A stretch of DNA of 64,000 bases from JBGTFE01 sp041747435 (GTDB lineage Bacteria > Acidobacteriota > Blastocatellia > Pyrinomonadales > Pyrinomonadaceae): the NCBI GenBank assembly GCA_041747435.1, contig JBGTFE010000117.1:71160-135159 (forward strand), given 5' to 3'. Below are positions 15,950-24,345 of the stretch, in pieces. The notes under the pieces are model-generated. The model ran no database searches. It was not told the DNA's origin and saw only the letters and a program-made list of their open reading frames with translations. The position numbers and the translations under genes were made by a program. Positions within the stretch are counted from its first letter, which is position 1, and each line of letters opens with the position of its first letter.

Positions 15950-17979
15950 CGCTTTAACTTTTCGTAAACCTGCACGTTATTTCTTCCTCTGGCTTTAGCT
16001 TCGTAAAGTGCTTTGTCTGCCGCGGTGATAATATCGTGCGGCGTGCAGATAACGTGCGAGCAGCTGGCGATGCCGATGCTGATCGTCACCTGCCGGTTTG
16101 GAAATTCGGTTCTTTCGATTCTTTCGCGGATTCGCTCGCCGATGGTTTTGGCTTCGTCCGGCGATGTTTGCGGCAAAAGGATTGAAAATTCCTCGCCGCC
16201 GTAACGCGCCGCCACGTCTTCGCCGCGGAGCGTTTCCGTCAAACCGCCGGCGACGATCTTCAAAGCCTTGTCGCCTTCGGCGTGTCCGAACGCGTCGTTA
16301 TACGGCTTGAATTCATCGACGTCGATCATCATAAAGCTCATCGGATAACCATAACGATTTGAGCGTTTGATCTCTTCGGTCAAGCGTTCTTCGAGATAGC
16401 GGCGATTGAGCAAACCGGTCAGCGCATCGGTGACGGACAATTGTTCGAACTCGCCCGCTTTATGTTTCAGCGTCACGCGGTCGATCAAAACGCCGAGCTG
16501 CGGCGCGATAGCGTCAAGCAATTCCAGATCTTTTTCATCGAATATTTCACCGGCGCGGTCGGTCGCGTTCAAAACGCCGATCTTTCGCTCGCCGACCACG
16601 ATCGGATAACTGATAAAAGAATCGGTCTTATAATGCCATTCTTCCGGCGCGGCGCCGATCCCGATCTTGTTCACGTCTTCGACGACGACCGGTTTGCCTT
16701 CCGCCAAAACCTTTGCCGCGACTCTCACGCCGATCTCGTCCGCCGCATTTTTTAAAATATCTGCGCGCGCGCCCGTCGCAGCCTTTACGACAAACGCGTT
16801 TGTTTTTTCGTCAAAAAGAAGCAAGGAGCTGCGTTCGGCGCGCAAAAGTTCGGCTGAAATTTGAACAAGCTTCGACCAAAAATCTTCGGAATCGATGTTT
16901 TTTAGATTGTCGTTAAAGCGCTGAACCGCGCGTTCGAGCCTGGCGCGTCGCGATAATTGCTCGCGAAGTCTTAAGATTTCAAGTTTCGAAGCCACCGAAC
17001 GGCAAAACCGCGCGATGCTTTTGATCTTTTCCGCGTCCTTTATTTCGTCTCCGACAACGAGCGCGCTTGCGACTTCTTCGCCGACGGCGATCGGAAAAAG
17101 TCGTATGATCTGTTTCGATCTTCTCTCACGAAAATCGAGCGCCGTTTCGCGTCGCGCGGCGTCGAGCAGGCGCTTATCGTCAGCGGCGATGCCGATTTTT
17201 GCTTGTTTCGTCTGTAAATAGCCAGAAGCGAAAAGAATTTCCAGCTTGTTTCCGCTGCGTTCCATCCACGCCAGATCGCGCAGCTTGTAGCGTCTGACCG
17301 CAAAACGCATCACGGCTCGATACGCATTTTCATAGCTCATATCGAGCAATGAACCGAAAAGCGAACGCCACGCGCCGATCTCCGTCGTTTCCTCGCTGCT
17401 GCGGGTTTTTGTCAAAGTACCGTTCGTTTTGTAAACCGTTGTCGCTGTCATCTCTTTTTCACTTTTTTTCGAACCCGCCAGCGCCGATCTTTCTTCAGCG
17501 TCGAGCTTTCCGACGCTTTCGGCGAGTTTTTCCAATGTCTTTGAAGAACCGCTCAATAGGACATTTTCAAAAAACGTGTCCGGCGAAAAGCTTTTCCAAT
17601 CGCCTTCGATCGCGCGCGTCGTCGCGCTTCGGTAATCTTCCGCTTTTAGAAATGCGCGTCCGGTGATCGCTACGGCATTTTCTTCGACAGGAACCGCGAC
17701 GCAGTTCAAACCCGCGTAGCATTTATATTCGACGGCGCCTTTCGCTTTTTTCGTTTTCGCAAAAACTCTGCCGCAAAATTTGTCGCATTCCGGCGCAAAT
17801 TCCTTCGAGCCGTAAAGCGCGCGGCACATCGAATTGTTATTCGATTCCGTCAAAACACGCTTTTTCGCGTCCACGACAACAACCGCCAAACCGCTTTCGT
17901 CTGCCAAACGCTCGTGCATAGTTTTATTTTCGCCGTTCATTCGCAAAAAATAAAAACTCGCGGGCGAAACGCATTTCAT
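15946..17979 (-). CDS. PocR-like sensor, GAF and GGDEF domain protein (diguanylate cyclase)
   Basis: This signalling protein has up to 677 residues. The N-terminal region carries cysteines at about 52, 65, 69, 87 and 93 (MCRALYG, ECDKFCG, YKCYAGLNCVAVPV), a pattern like the PocR ligand-binding domain, which may bind a metal or small molecule. A variable region follows, then a GAF domain (about 360-505), and then a GGDEF domain to the end with the active-site loop RYGGEEFSILLPQ near residue 600. It is predicted to make cyclic di-GMP in response to two inputs. The start is uncertain: ATGs at 17979, 17940 and 17919 are in frame and none has a clear ribosome-binding site. It is translationally coupled to the ATPase/RsbW gene. 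Confidence 0.85.
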   Translation of the reverse strand: MKCVSPASFYFLRMNGENKTMHERLADESGLAVVVVDAKKRVLTESNNNSMCRALYGSKEFAPECDKFCGRVFAKTKKAKGAVEYKCYAGLNCVAVPVEENAVAITGRAFLKAEDYRSATTRAIEGDWKSFSPDTFFENVLLSGSSKTLEKLAESVGKLDAEERSALAGSKKSEKEMTATTVYKTNGTLTKTRSSEETTEIGAWRSLFGSLLDMSYENAYRAVMRFAVRRYKLRDLAWMERSGNKLEILFASGYLQTKQAKIGIAADDKRLLDAARRETALDFRERRSKQIIRLFPIAVGEEVASALVVGDEIKDAEKIKSIARFCRSVASKLEILRLREQLSRRARLERAVQRFNDNLKNIDSEDFWSKLVQISAELLRAERSSLLLFDEKTNAFVVKAATGARADILKNAADEIGVRVAAKVLAEGKPVVVEDVNKIGIGAAPEEWHYKTDSFISYPIVVGERKIGVLNATDRAGEIFDEKDLELLDAIAPQLGVLIDRVTLKHKAGEFEQLSVTDALTGLLNRRYLEERLTEEIKRSNRYGYPMSFMMIDVDEFKPYNDAFGHAEGDKALKIVAGGLTETLRGEDVAARYGGEEFSILLPQTSPDEAKTIGERIRERIERTEFPNRQVTISIGIASCSHVICTPHDIITAADKALYEAKARGRNNVQVYEKLKR

Positions 17980-18227
17980 TCGCCGAACCGCTTGTTTTTA
18001 ACATACTTGGTTATAGTTCGAATCACGCGTGATTTTCAATAAAAATCGCCTCTGGAATTGCTTTCCAAAATTATCTCACACGCGCAGTAATTCGATACAC
18101 AATATGTCTTGTATGCTTTCACCGCAAAAACGCGCGACTGCGCGAAAATGCCGTATTTTCGGCGTCAAACGTCTGGCACGGTGATTGTTTATTCAAAGGC
18201 GTACTAAATTTACGGAGGTTTTATTTT

Positions 18228-18782
18228 ATGATCAACGATTACGAAGCAACTCACCCCATCACAGACCCGAACTACGCAACGGCGAATCACCCGAATGAGA
18301 CGATCGATAACGACGACGTTATTTCGTGCCTGAACGGGCTTATCGAAACATGCAAAGACGGGCAGGAAGGTTTTCAGGAAGCCGCCGAAGGTGTTGAAAA
18401 CCACGATTTGAAACAGCTTTTTTACGAATGTTCGCAGCAGCGATCCGAATTTGCGGGTGAATTACAATCGCTCGTTCGTTCGCTTGGCGGCGACCCGGAA
18501 ACGTCTTCGAGTTTTGCGGGTTCGCTTCACCGCGGCTGGATGAACATCAAATCCGCCGTCACCGGAAAGGATGAAGCGGCGATCCTGAACGAATGCGAGC
18601 GCGGCGAAGATTCCGCCAAGAGCAACTATAAGGATGCGCTTGAGAAAAATCTTCCGGCAAATGTTGCGGAAACGGTTCAGAAACAATACGCGTCGGTTCA
18701 ATCCGTTCACGATAAGGTGAAAACCTTGCGCGATTCGGCAAACGGTGAGGATTCAAGCCGCACGGCAACAACCGGCTTTTAA
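18228..18782 (+). CDS. PA2169-type four-helix-bundle protein (DUF2383)
   Basis: This 184-residue protein resembles ferritin-like helical-bundle proteins of the DUF2383/PA2169 family, known mainly from stress-related gene sets. ACGGAGG lies 11 nt before the ATG. The family blocks are DDVISCLNGLIETCKDGQEG, then QQRSEFAGELQSLVRSLGGD and GEDSAKSNYKDAL. It has no signal peptide and should be cytoplasmic. It stands alone, with a strong terminator behind it. The 248 bp upstream (17980-18227) hold its promoter region and nothing else I can recognise. Confidence 0.85.
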   Translation: MINDYEATHPITDPNYATANHPNETIDNDDVISCLNGLIETCKDGQEGFQEAAEGVENHDLKQLFYECSQQRSEFAGELQSLVRSLGGDPETSSSFAGSLHRGWMNIKSAVTGKDEAAILNECERGEDSAKSNYKDALEKNLPANVAETVQKQYASVQSVHDKVKTLRDSANGEDSSRTATTGF

Positions 18783-18813
18783 TAGTCGGAATCTTCATTT
18801 TGATCTCGAGTTT

Positions 18814-18839
18814 GGGAGCGACAGCGCTCCCTTTTTTTT
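18814..18839 (+). terminator. Rho-independent terminator of the PA2169-type gene
   Basis: GGGAGCG (18814-18820) and CGCTCCC (18825-18831) form a perfect 7-bp stem with an ACAG loop, followed by eight T (18832-18839). Confidence 0.93.
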
Positions 18840-18840
18840 A

Positions 18841-18882
18841 TGGAGCGCAGGCAGCTTGCCTGCAGTGAACGCGAAAACGTTC
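18841..18882 (+). repeat. Interspersed palindrome E, copy 2
   Basis: TGGAGCGCAGGCAGCTTGCC followed by TGCAGTGAACGCGAAAACGTTC. It contains the same two hairpins as the other copies (GCAGGCA/TGCCTGC and GAACG/CGTTC). It directly follows the terminator and lies 45 bp before the second decayed family copy, in the same orientation. Confidence 0.85.
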
Positions 18883-18927
18883 AAACCTCTTCGACCTTCT
18901 CTTCTTTTTTCCTACCATCGTCGACTC

Positions 18928-19148
18928 ATCGCAAGGGTCGCCGCCCCGCGCGACGCCATCGTCGACCGCAAGGTGACCAAAGCGAACGTCGTCAACCTTT
19001 TCAAACAGGTCTGGTCGAAGATTTCGCTGACGATAACCCGGATTTTGTCGCGCAATACAGATCCGCGCGCATAATCATCGATCCGAAGTCGAAAGCCAAG
19101 CCCGACGGCAACGGCGACAACGGCGGCAATAACAACCCGCCCGCGTAA
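18928..19148 (+). pseudogene. Frameshifted, internally deleted copy of the 12287-12991 family
   Basis: One frame reads IARVAAPRDAIVDRKVTKAN then NVVNLFKQ, matching the VPKPRAAIAGRK region of the intact protein. The continuation, LVEDFADDNPDF then YRSARIIIDPKSKAKPDG and a glycine/asparagine tail, is in the next frame. About ten residues expected between the two parts are missing, so a deletion with frameshift explains both. There is no start codon or upstream two thirds. The homology continues past the stop into the conserved 3' flank. Confidence 0.75.
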
Positions 19149-19152
19149 ACCG

Positions 19153-19213
19153 CGGCATTGAAAAATTAAAAAACCTAACCCGTCTCGGCGAGGTAGTATT
19201 GGTTTGCGCAATC
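19153..19213 (+). repeat. Conserved 3' flank, copy 2
   Basis: CGGCATTGAAAAATTAAAAA, then AACCCG and GGTTTGCGCAATC, matches the flank of the other decayed copy at 11616-11679 (minus strand). It ends 13 bp before the stop codon of the AT-rich minus-strand gene at 19227. In both cases the flank therefore marks the edge of a stretch of AT-rich accessory genes. Confidence 0.6.
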
Positions 19214-19226
19214 GAATTTGAACCGA

Positions 19227-20153
19227 CTAATTCTCTTGATTAAATTTCATTACGCCTGAGAGTGCTTTTTTTACTTCGGTGTCGTCTCTTAATATGTCCT
19301 TTATTCTTTGTGAAAAATCTTGAAGAATAATTCGAATATCATGTGCAATTTTCAAACAGGTTTCATCATCACTCGCATGCAAACCAATAGACAATGCTCT
19401 GTGAAGAACGGTCATTGGATTCTGACCATCTAAATAAAGCGTTTTAGGAATGAAGTCTTTAAAAAGTTCAACAGCCCGTGTAAATTGAATTTCTTCCGAG
19501 GCTTTTTCAAGCCCTTCTATAACCTCTGATTCGATAACTTGAGAAGCTTTCTCAAGTTCATTTATATCTTCGTCTGAAGCATTGAGCCTTTTTGCGACTT
19601 TGATTATGTGTTTCAAAAACCGCCCTTTTTGATTTTCAACAACTCTTCGATAATAAGAAAATGCACCAATACCGCACCCTTGCTTTTCGCTTTTCAAACC
19701 TTTTATGAAATATGGGTATTCTTCACCTAATAAAGCTGGCAAATATGGAGGTAAATCTACGTGTAGCTCTGGAAATTCCCCTATTTTTAATGCGTTCCCG
19801 TTTCCTTCGTTATCAGAAGCCCATGAAGCAATACAAAAATTCTTTTCACGCACACCACAGTCTCGACAGGTATAAATAAGAAAATCGCGTGATAAATCTT
19901 TTATGCCTATATCATATCCTGATTTCCAACGTCCATCGAAGCGTCTATATCCCTGACAATTTTCACCACTACACCAAAGTCGTAATTGAGGAGCTAATTT
20001 ATAGGGACTACCGTCTTCTCTAGGCTGGTAATAATCCCCTACTTTTTGAACTGTATTTAGCGGAAATTCTTCTAGAAATTTATTGAAAGGTATGAGTTCT
20101 TCGGTCTCATTCTCCTTCTTCTCAATTTCATCTGTATTTGATTCTTCACTCAT
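19227..20153 (-). CDS. Uncharacterised protein with cysteine pairs, possible zinc ribbon
   Basis: This 308-residue soluble protein was not recognised. The first 45 residues are acidic. Residues about 61-110 hold a possible zinc-binding set: LWCSGENCQGY and YTCRDCGVREKNFC. A helical C-terminal half with YYRRVVENQKG and repeated glutamate-rich helices follows, which recalls DUF4145-type domains found in some defence-associated proteins, but the match is weak. The gene is clearly more AT-rich than the surrounding chromosome and is convergent with the pseudogene fragment. It is tail-to-head with another AT-rich gene upstream (45-bp gap), so both may have come in together. Confidence 0.6.
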   Translation of the reverse strand: MSEESNTDEIEKKENETEELIPFNKFLEEFPLNTVQKVGDYYQPREDGSPYKLAPQLRLWCSGENCQGYRRFDGRWKSGYDIGIKDLSRDFLIYTCRDCGVREKNFCIASWASDNEGNGNALKIGEFPELHVDLPPYLPALLGEEYPYFIKGLKSEKQGCGIGAFSYYRRVVENQKGRFLKHIIKVAKRLNASDEDINELEKASQVIESEVIEGLEKASEEIQFTRAVELFKDFIPKTLYLDGQNPMTVLHRALSIGLHASDDETCLKIAHDIRIILQDFSQRIKDILRDDTEVKKALSGVMKFNQEN

Positions 20154-20198
20154 TAAGAAAATATACTATTGGCGTCAAAATACTGCATATAACAGAAG

Positions 20199-21062
20199 TT
20201 AGTCCATGTATTTTAAACTAAAATCTTTATCTTTGTTAATTCTTAGTTCAAAATCAAAGGTTGCCATCCACTGGTCGTCTCCTATAAGCCGCACTTTTAC
20301 ATCATAGGTTTTACCAACCAACATTTCACGCCTTTGTCCCTCTGCAGTTACTATTCCTACCTCAGCTGATCGGTACGCAATAAGTAGTTTTTGTGTTGTA
20401 CCGACGGGAAACCAAACTGAGCCACGAGTACCAAGCCAAATTCCTTTGTCAATTCTACATTCTAATTCGCCCTCTCTATTTTGAAAAAAGATTGTTGCAA
20501 TCACGCTACTCAATTCACCAATTTTTTGATTGTTATCTAAAGGCTCGTTTCCAAATTTAATTATTGTTCCGTAAACTCCGGCAGCATCTTCAATCCAAGC
20601 ATTTTTGTTTTGGTCGAAACCTACACGTCTAGTAGTCGTTTCGATAAAAACTATATTAGGTTTCAAAACTGTGTTTTCACTTGAATCAAGCCTTAAATTT
20701 TCTTCCCCTAAAGTTGCGGAAAGAATGGAAGAAGGTTTGCTTTCCTCGAGATGCTTAATGATTTCTTCTTTTTCACGGTCAAGCTGAAAAGGCGTACGTA
20801 CCAAACTCAGTCCGATTACAAATATCAAAGTAATTCCAATAATAGCAAATACTGCTTGTAGATTTTGTGATGACGCTTCCGCGGTAATCAAGCCCTTGCC
20901 GACGTATACTATTGCGGTAACAGCAAGTACAAATAATGTCATCGCTACTTGCTGTGTAACTATCATTTTCCACGAATTATAGATAACTTGCATTATAAAA
21001 CGTCGGATGTACGACAAAGCGTGACGAATAGTGTGTTGAAGTTCATCGCGAGCGTTTTTCAT
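20199..21062 (-). CDS. Uncharacterised membrane protein with two transmembrane segments
   Basis: The function is not recognised. Two hydrophobic helices (MTLFVLAVTAIVYVGKGLI and AVFAIIGITLIFVIGLSL) lie in the N-terminal part, followed by a soluble domain of about 190 residues that looks rich in beta strands (VYGTIIKFGNEPL, IWLGTRGSVWFPVG). The start is uncertain. The frame is open up to 21206, but that would leave no room for the promoter of the divergent gene starting at 21207. The ATG at 21062 leaves a 144-bp gap; one at 20993 is also possible. No start has a good ribosome-binding site. The gene is AT-rich and lies upstream of the zinc-ribbon-like gene on the same strand. Confidence 0.55.
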   Translation of the reverse strand: MKNARDELQHTIRHALSYIRRFIMQVIYNSWKMIVTQQVAMTLFVLAVTAIVYVGKGLITAEASSQNLQAVFAIIGITLIFVIGLSLVRTPFQLDREKEEIIKHLEESKPSSILSATLGEENLRLDSSENTVLKPNIVFIETTTRRVGFDQNKNAWIEDAAGVYGTIIKFGNEPLDNNQKIGELSSVIATIFFQNREGELECRIDKGIWLGTRGSVWFPVGTTQKLLIAYRSAEVGIVTAEGQRREMLVGKTYDVKVRLIGDDQWMATFDFELRINKDKDFSLKYMD

Positions 21063-21206
21063 ACCGAAAGAATACGCTCTAACTATTCTTAAAGTCCAGA
21101 AGGACGAAACGCACGAAATGTCGTGCCGACTGTCGGGAGTCTCATCAACAACATCTCCAACAAACATTTCGGAACATCTTCCCAATTCGGCGCGTAGATT
21201 CGGCAT

Positions 21207-21653
21207 ATGCAGTTCTTCAAATATATCTTTACGCCGAACAATGAGAAATACGAGGGCGTTCGCCCGATAAATATTTATTTTTTGAGAGTGCTCTATGCGC
21301 TGATGGTATTAGGCGTGGCGACCGATGCATGGACGACGGTCTTCACGCACCAAGGTCCATGGGATCACCATCGCGCGATGAACACTGCCGTCTGGGCGGC
21401 TTACCCAACGCTCGGTTTTTTTGGGTTGATAAACCCGCTGCGATGGCTTCCGCTCGTGATCTTTATGATCTTTTATAAAACGCTCTGGCTTTTGATCGCC
21501 GCTTATCCGCTCTGGCGCGCGGGCGAGCTCGCCGGTTCACCCGCAGAGGAAATGGCAAGCGTTTACATCGGCGCTCCGTTCATCGCTCTCGTAGTGCCTT
21601 GGGTTTATTTCTTTAAGAAATTCGTGGTGTGGAAGAAGGCGGCGAATAATTAG
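21207..21653 (+). CDS. Uncharacterised small integral membrane protein
   Basis: This 148-residue protein has four hydrophobic segments (around IYFLRVLYALMVLGVATDAW, TLGFFGLINPLRWLPLVIF, FYKTLWLLIAAYPLW and APFIALVVPWVYFF). No catalytic motif is evident. Short loops and a basic C-terminus (KKFVVWKKAANN) suggest the inner membrane with the C-terminus inside. It is divergent from the preceding gene and convergent with the toxin-antitoxin pair. No ribosome-binding site is clear. The call rests on composition and on the typical membrane-protein pattern. Confidence 0.6.
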   Translation: MQFFKYIFTPNNEKYEGVRPINIYFLRVLYALMVLGVATDAWTTVFTHQGPWDHHRAMNTAVWAAYPTLGFFGLINPLRWLPLVIFMIFYKTLWLLIAAYPLWRAGELAGSPAEEMASVYIGAPFIALVVPWVYFFKKFVVWKKAANN

Positions 21654-21662
21654 CCGCGTCAT

Positions 21663-21902
21663 TTATGGCGTGGGCTGCGGTGCAAAATAAAAAAGCGCGT
21701 AAGGAAATTTGCGAAGCAGAACGCGCCGGGTGTTTTTGTAGATAGTTTGAAACGCCAAAGGATTTCGTTCGACAAACTGCAGAGCGGCGTCAAGCGAGCG
21801 CATAAACTCAAAGCCTAAGCCTTCGTTTTTATCTTCGTAGTAAGAAAACGCTTCATGGATTTCCGCCTGGGCTTCGCGCCGAACGATGACTTCGAGATTT
21901 AT
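21663..21902 (-). CDS. RelE/ParE-family toxin with an ATA in the start position
   Basis: The reading frame encodes NLEVIVRREAQAEIHEAF, then SYYEDKNEGLGFEFMRSLDA and a C-terminal RRVLLRKFPYALFYFAP, a clear RelE/ParE toxin (79 residues; the family is usually 90-100). No ATG, GTG or TTG occurs in frame before the domain. The codon exactly where a start should be (21902-21900) is ATA, overlapping the TAA stop of the antitoxin as ATAA. A classical coupled pair would have ATGA, and one G-to-A change would turn TGA into TAA and ATG into ATA at once. The toxin is therefore either silent, because its start is lost, or uses a rare ATA start. It is missed if only standard starts are considered. Confidence 0.75.
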   Translation of the reverse strand: MNLEVIVRREAQAEIHEAFSYYEDKNEGLGFEFMRSLDAALQFVERNPLAFQTIYKNTRRVLLRKFPYALFYFAPQPTP

Positions 21903-22111
21903 CGGCGCGGTGCGAGATTCTCTTTCAGACTTTTCCGTTCGATTCCCTCGTCCGGATTTTTTTCATAGGCGACAAGGCGTTTGTCGAGCCCCAATTTTTC
22001 CGCTTCAGAAAGAGGCAGGGTTTCGGGATTTTGCGAAATGCTGTCCCAAATGTCTTCGACGATCTGGATCCTTTCCGCCACGCTAAGTTTTAAGATTTCG
22101 GCAACTTGCAT
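21899..22111 (-). CDS. Addiction-module antitoxin (unstable antitoxin family)
   Basis: This 70-residue protein of the addiction-module component family pairs with ParE/RelE toxins. The sequence MQVAEILKLSVAERIQIVED and then IWDSISQNPETLPLSEAEK is typical: the first helix binds DNA or the toxin, and the LSxAE segment is conserved. It precedes the toxin and overlaps it by 2-4 bp, the usual order. If the toxin is no longer translated, this gene would persist as a solitary antitoxin. Confidence 0.85.
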   Translation of the reverse strand: MQVAEILKLSVAERIQIVEDIWDSISQNPETLPLSEAEKLGLDKRLVAYEKNPDEGIERKSLKENLAPRR

Positions 22112-22183
22112 AAGAAAATTAAAGCATAAAACAAGTACTTTTGGAAGATGTTCACACCCTTGCTCACGCGCGGGTTTCTGCCT

Positions 22184-23236
22184 TTAAACCGGCGTTCCTT
22201 TGCCGACGACGCCCAAGCCGTCGCTCGCGTTGGCTTCGATATTCGGGTATTCGGGCGAGATTCGGATGCAGGCGGCGCGGTGGCGCGGTTTGATCTCGAC
22301 GAGCGCCGGCTCGATCTCGCCGCATTCAGGAATCGCAAACTGGCAGCGCGTGTGAAAATTACAGCCGCGCGGCGGATTTATCGGCGAAGGTACGTCGCCG
22401 GTTAAGATGATGCGCTGGCGTTTTGCTTCGATTTTCGGATCGGGCACGGGAACGGCGGAGATCAGCGCGATCGTGTAAGGCATCAGCGGTTCGGCGTAAA
22501 TGTCTTTGCCGTCCGCAAGCTCGACAATTTTGCCGAGATACATCACCGCGACTCTATCCGACAAATGCCGCACAGCGCGCAGATCGTGCGAGATAAAAAG
22601 ATACGTCAGATCTTTTTCCGCCTGCAGCTTTTCCATCAGGTTCATTATCTGCGCCTGTATGGAAACGTCGAGCGCGGAAATCGGCTCGTCGGCGACAATA
22701 AATTCGGGATCGACCGCAAGCGCGCGGGCAATGCCGATGCGCTGGCGCTGTCCGCCGGAAAATTCGTGCGGGTAGCGTTTGATAAAGCGGCGCGATAAAC
22801 CCACCGTTTCCATCAGATCTTCGACTCTTGCCTTGACCGCGGCTTTGCCGCTTTCCAAGCCAAATGTGCGGATCGGCTCGCCGATGATATTGCCGACCGT
22901 CATTCGCGGATTAAGCGACGCATACGGGTCTTGAAAGATCATTTGCAGATCTTTGCGCTGCTCGCGCATCGCGCGCGGTTTAAGATGAGCGAGATCGTTT
23001 CCGTGATAAAAAACTTTTCCCGAAGTAGGCTCGGTCAAGCGTAAAATAGCTTTGCCGAGCGTCGATTTGCCGCAGCCCGATTCGCCGACAAGCCCGAGCG
23101 TTTCGCCTTTTTCGATGTCGAGCGTGACGCCGTCAACAGCTTTGACAGTTCTCGTTTCCTTGAAAAGCCCGCCGCCGAGTTTGAAATAAACCTTCAGATC
23201 CTGTATCGAAATCAAATTGTTCCCGTTTTCAGACAT
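22184..23236 (-). CDS. oppF: Peptide ABC transporter ATP-binding protein (OppF/DppF-like)
   Basis: This is the second ATPase of the oligopeptide/dipeptide importer, which powers uptake from the cytoplasmic side. It has 350 residues from the ATG at 23236; a longer start at 23281 would run further into oppD. Visible motifs are Walker A GESGCGKST, signature SGGQRQRIG, Walker B FIVADEPISALD and the switch histidine in FISHDLRAV. The C-terminal region has cysteines in CNFHTRCQFAIPEC, typical of the OppD/F extension that can hold an iron-sulfur cluster. It overlaps oppD by 8 bp. It is the last gene of the operon. Confidence 0.92.
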   Translation of the reverse strand: MSENGNNLISIQDLKVYFKLGGGLFKETRTVKAVDGVTLDIEKGETLGLVGESGCGKSTLGKAILRLTEPTSGKVFYHGNDLAHLKPRAMREQRKDLQMIFQDPYASLNPRMTVGNIIGEPIRTFGLESGKAAVKARVEDLMETVGLSRRFIKRYPHEFSGGQRQRIGIARALAVDPEFIVADEPISALDVSIQAQIMNLMEKLQAEKDLTYLFISHDLRAVRHLSDRVAVMYLGKIVELADGKDIYAEPLMPYTIALISAVPVPDPKIEAKRQRIILTGDVPSPINPPRGCNFHTRCQFAIPECGEIEPALVEIKPRHRAACIRISPEYPNIEANASDGLGVVGKGTPV

Positions 23237-24251
23237 TCTGCAAGTCCTCCTGCACCGATTCGGCGTAAACTTCCTTTGCAAAATGGCAGAGCGAATGATG
23301 ATTTGCGTTTATCTGGACGAACGGCGGAAATTCGCGATGGCAAATATCCTCGGCGCGAGCGCAGCGCGGCGCAAACGGGCAGCCCGGCGGAAGATGCGCG
23401 ACGTCCGGCGGCAAACCGGGAATTTGATAAAGCTCCGTGCCTTCTTCATGCACCGGATCGGGAACAGATTTGAGCAAGCCTTTTGTGTATGGATTTGCCG
23501 GAGTTGCAAATAATTCGGCGGTCGGCGCCTGTTCGAAAACCTTTCCGGCATACATCACGATGATCTTGTCGGTCATTCCGGCGACGACTCCGAGATCGTG
23601 CGTGATAAGAATTACGCTCGTGCCGAGACGCGATTTGAGATCTTTTATGAGTTCGAGAATTTGCGCTTGAATGGTAACGTCAAGCGCGGTCGTCGGCTCG
23701 TCGGCGATCAACAATTCCGGGTCGCACGACAAAGCCATCGCGATCATCACGCGTTGGCGCATTCCGCCGGAAAGTTCGTGTGGATAGCCGTTCATACGGC
23801 TTTCGGGGTCGGGAATGCCGACCATTTGCAGCATATTTACGCCGTGCGCATAAGCTTCCGCCTTCGAATGCCCGAGATGAAGCCGCGTAACTTCCATCAA
23901 TTGCGTCGAAATTCTCAGAAACGGATTAAGCGACGTCATCGGATCCTGAAAGATCATCGCAATGCGTTTGCCGCGAATTTTTCTGACTTCGTCGATCGAC
24001 AGCGCGCGGACGTCGATGTCGTGAAACATTATCTCGCCGTCGACGATCTTACCCGGCGGTTCGGGAATCAAACGCATCACGGAAAGATTCGCAACGGATT
24101 TTCCGCTGCCCGATTCGCCGACAATGCCGAGCGTTTCGCCTTTCGCAAGCTCGAACGAAATGCCGTCAACCGCTTTTACGATGCCGTCTTCCGTCTGAAA
24201 ATACGTCTTCAGATCGCGGACGGAAAGAATTGTGCCGTTTGTTTCACTCAT
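23229..24251 (-). CDS. oppD: Peptide ABC transporter ATP-binding protein (OppD/DppD-like)
   Basis: This is the first ATPase of the peptide importer, 340 residues. Walker A is GESGSGKSV, the signature LSGGMRQRV, and Walker B LLIADEPTTALD, with ILITHDLGVVAG carrying the switch histidine. Cysteines in CPFAPRCARAEDIC near the C-terminus match the family extension. It forms a heterodimer with OppF. No ribosome-binding site is visible because the DNA directly upstream is an interspersed repeat. The 97-bp gap to oppC is the only sizeable one inside the transporter operon. Confidence 0.93.
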   Translation of the reverse strand: MSETNGTILSVRDLKTYFQTEDGIVKAVDGISFELAKGETLGIVGESGSGKSVANLSVMRLIPEPPGKIVDGEIMFHDIDVRALSIDEVRKIRGKRIAMIFQDPMTSLNPFLRISTQLMEVTRLHLGHSKAEAYAHGVNMLQMVGIPDPESRMNGYPHELSGGMRQRVMIAMALSCDPELLIADEPTTALDVTIQAQILELIKDLKSRLGTSVILITHDLGVVAGMTDKIIVMYAGKVFEQAPTAELFATPANPYTKGLLKSVPDPVHEEGTELYQIPGLPPDVAHLPPGCPFAPRCARAEDICHREFPPFVQINANHHSLCHFAKEVYAESVQEDLQNV

Positions 24252-24257
24252 TCATTT

Positions 24258-24345
24258 TGGAGCGCAGGCACCTTGCCTGCAGTGAACGCACTGCGTTCAA
24301 AAACTGACGCCGCGAGCGGCGTTTGCCGGCTGGCAGCCGGCGTTC
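24258..24345 (+). repeat. Interspersed palindrome E, copy 3, with two more hairpins
   Basis: TGGAGCGCAGGCACCTTGCC followed by TGCAGTGAACGCACTGCGTTC (to 24298) is the E repeat. It is followed by ACGCCGC/GCGGCGT and GCCGGCT/AGCCGGC hairpins up to 24345. The cluster fills nearly the whole gap between the oppC stop and the oppD start. Confidence 0.85.

Noticed and set aside
18840..19148. A 102-residue open frame treated as a new gene
   Set aside because: Its first part is repeat E and its last part matches the intact family protein only after a frameshift, so it is a pseudogene remnant.
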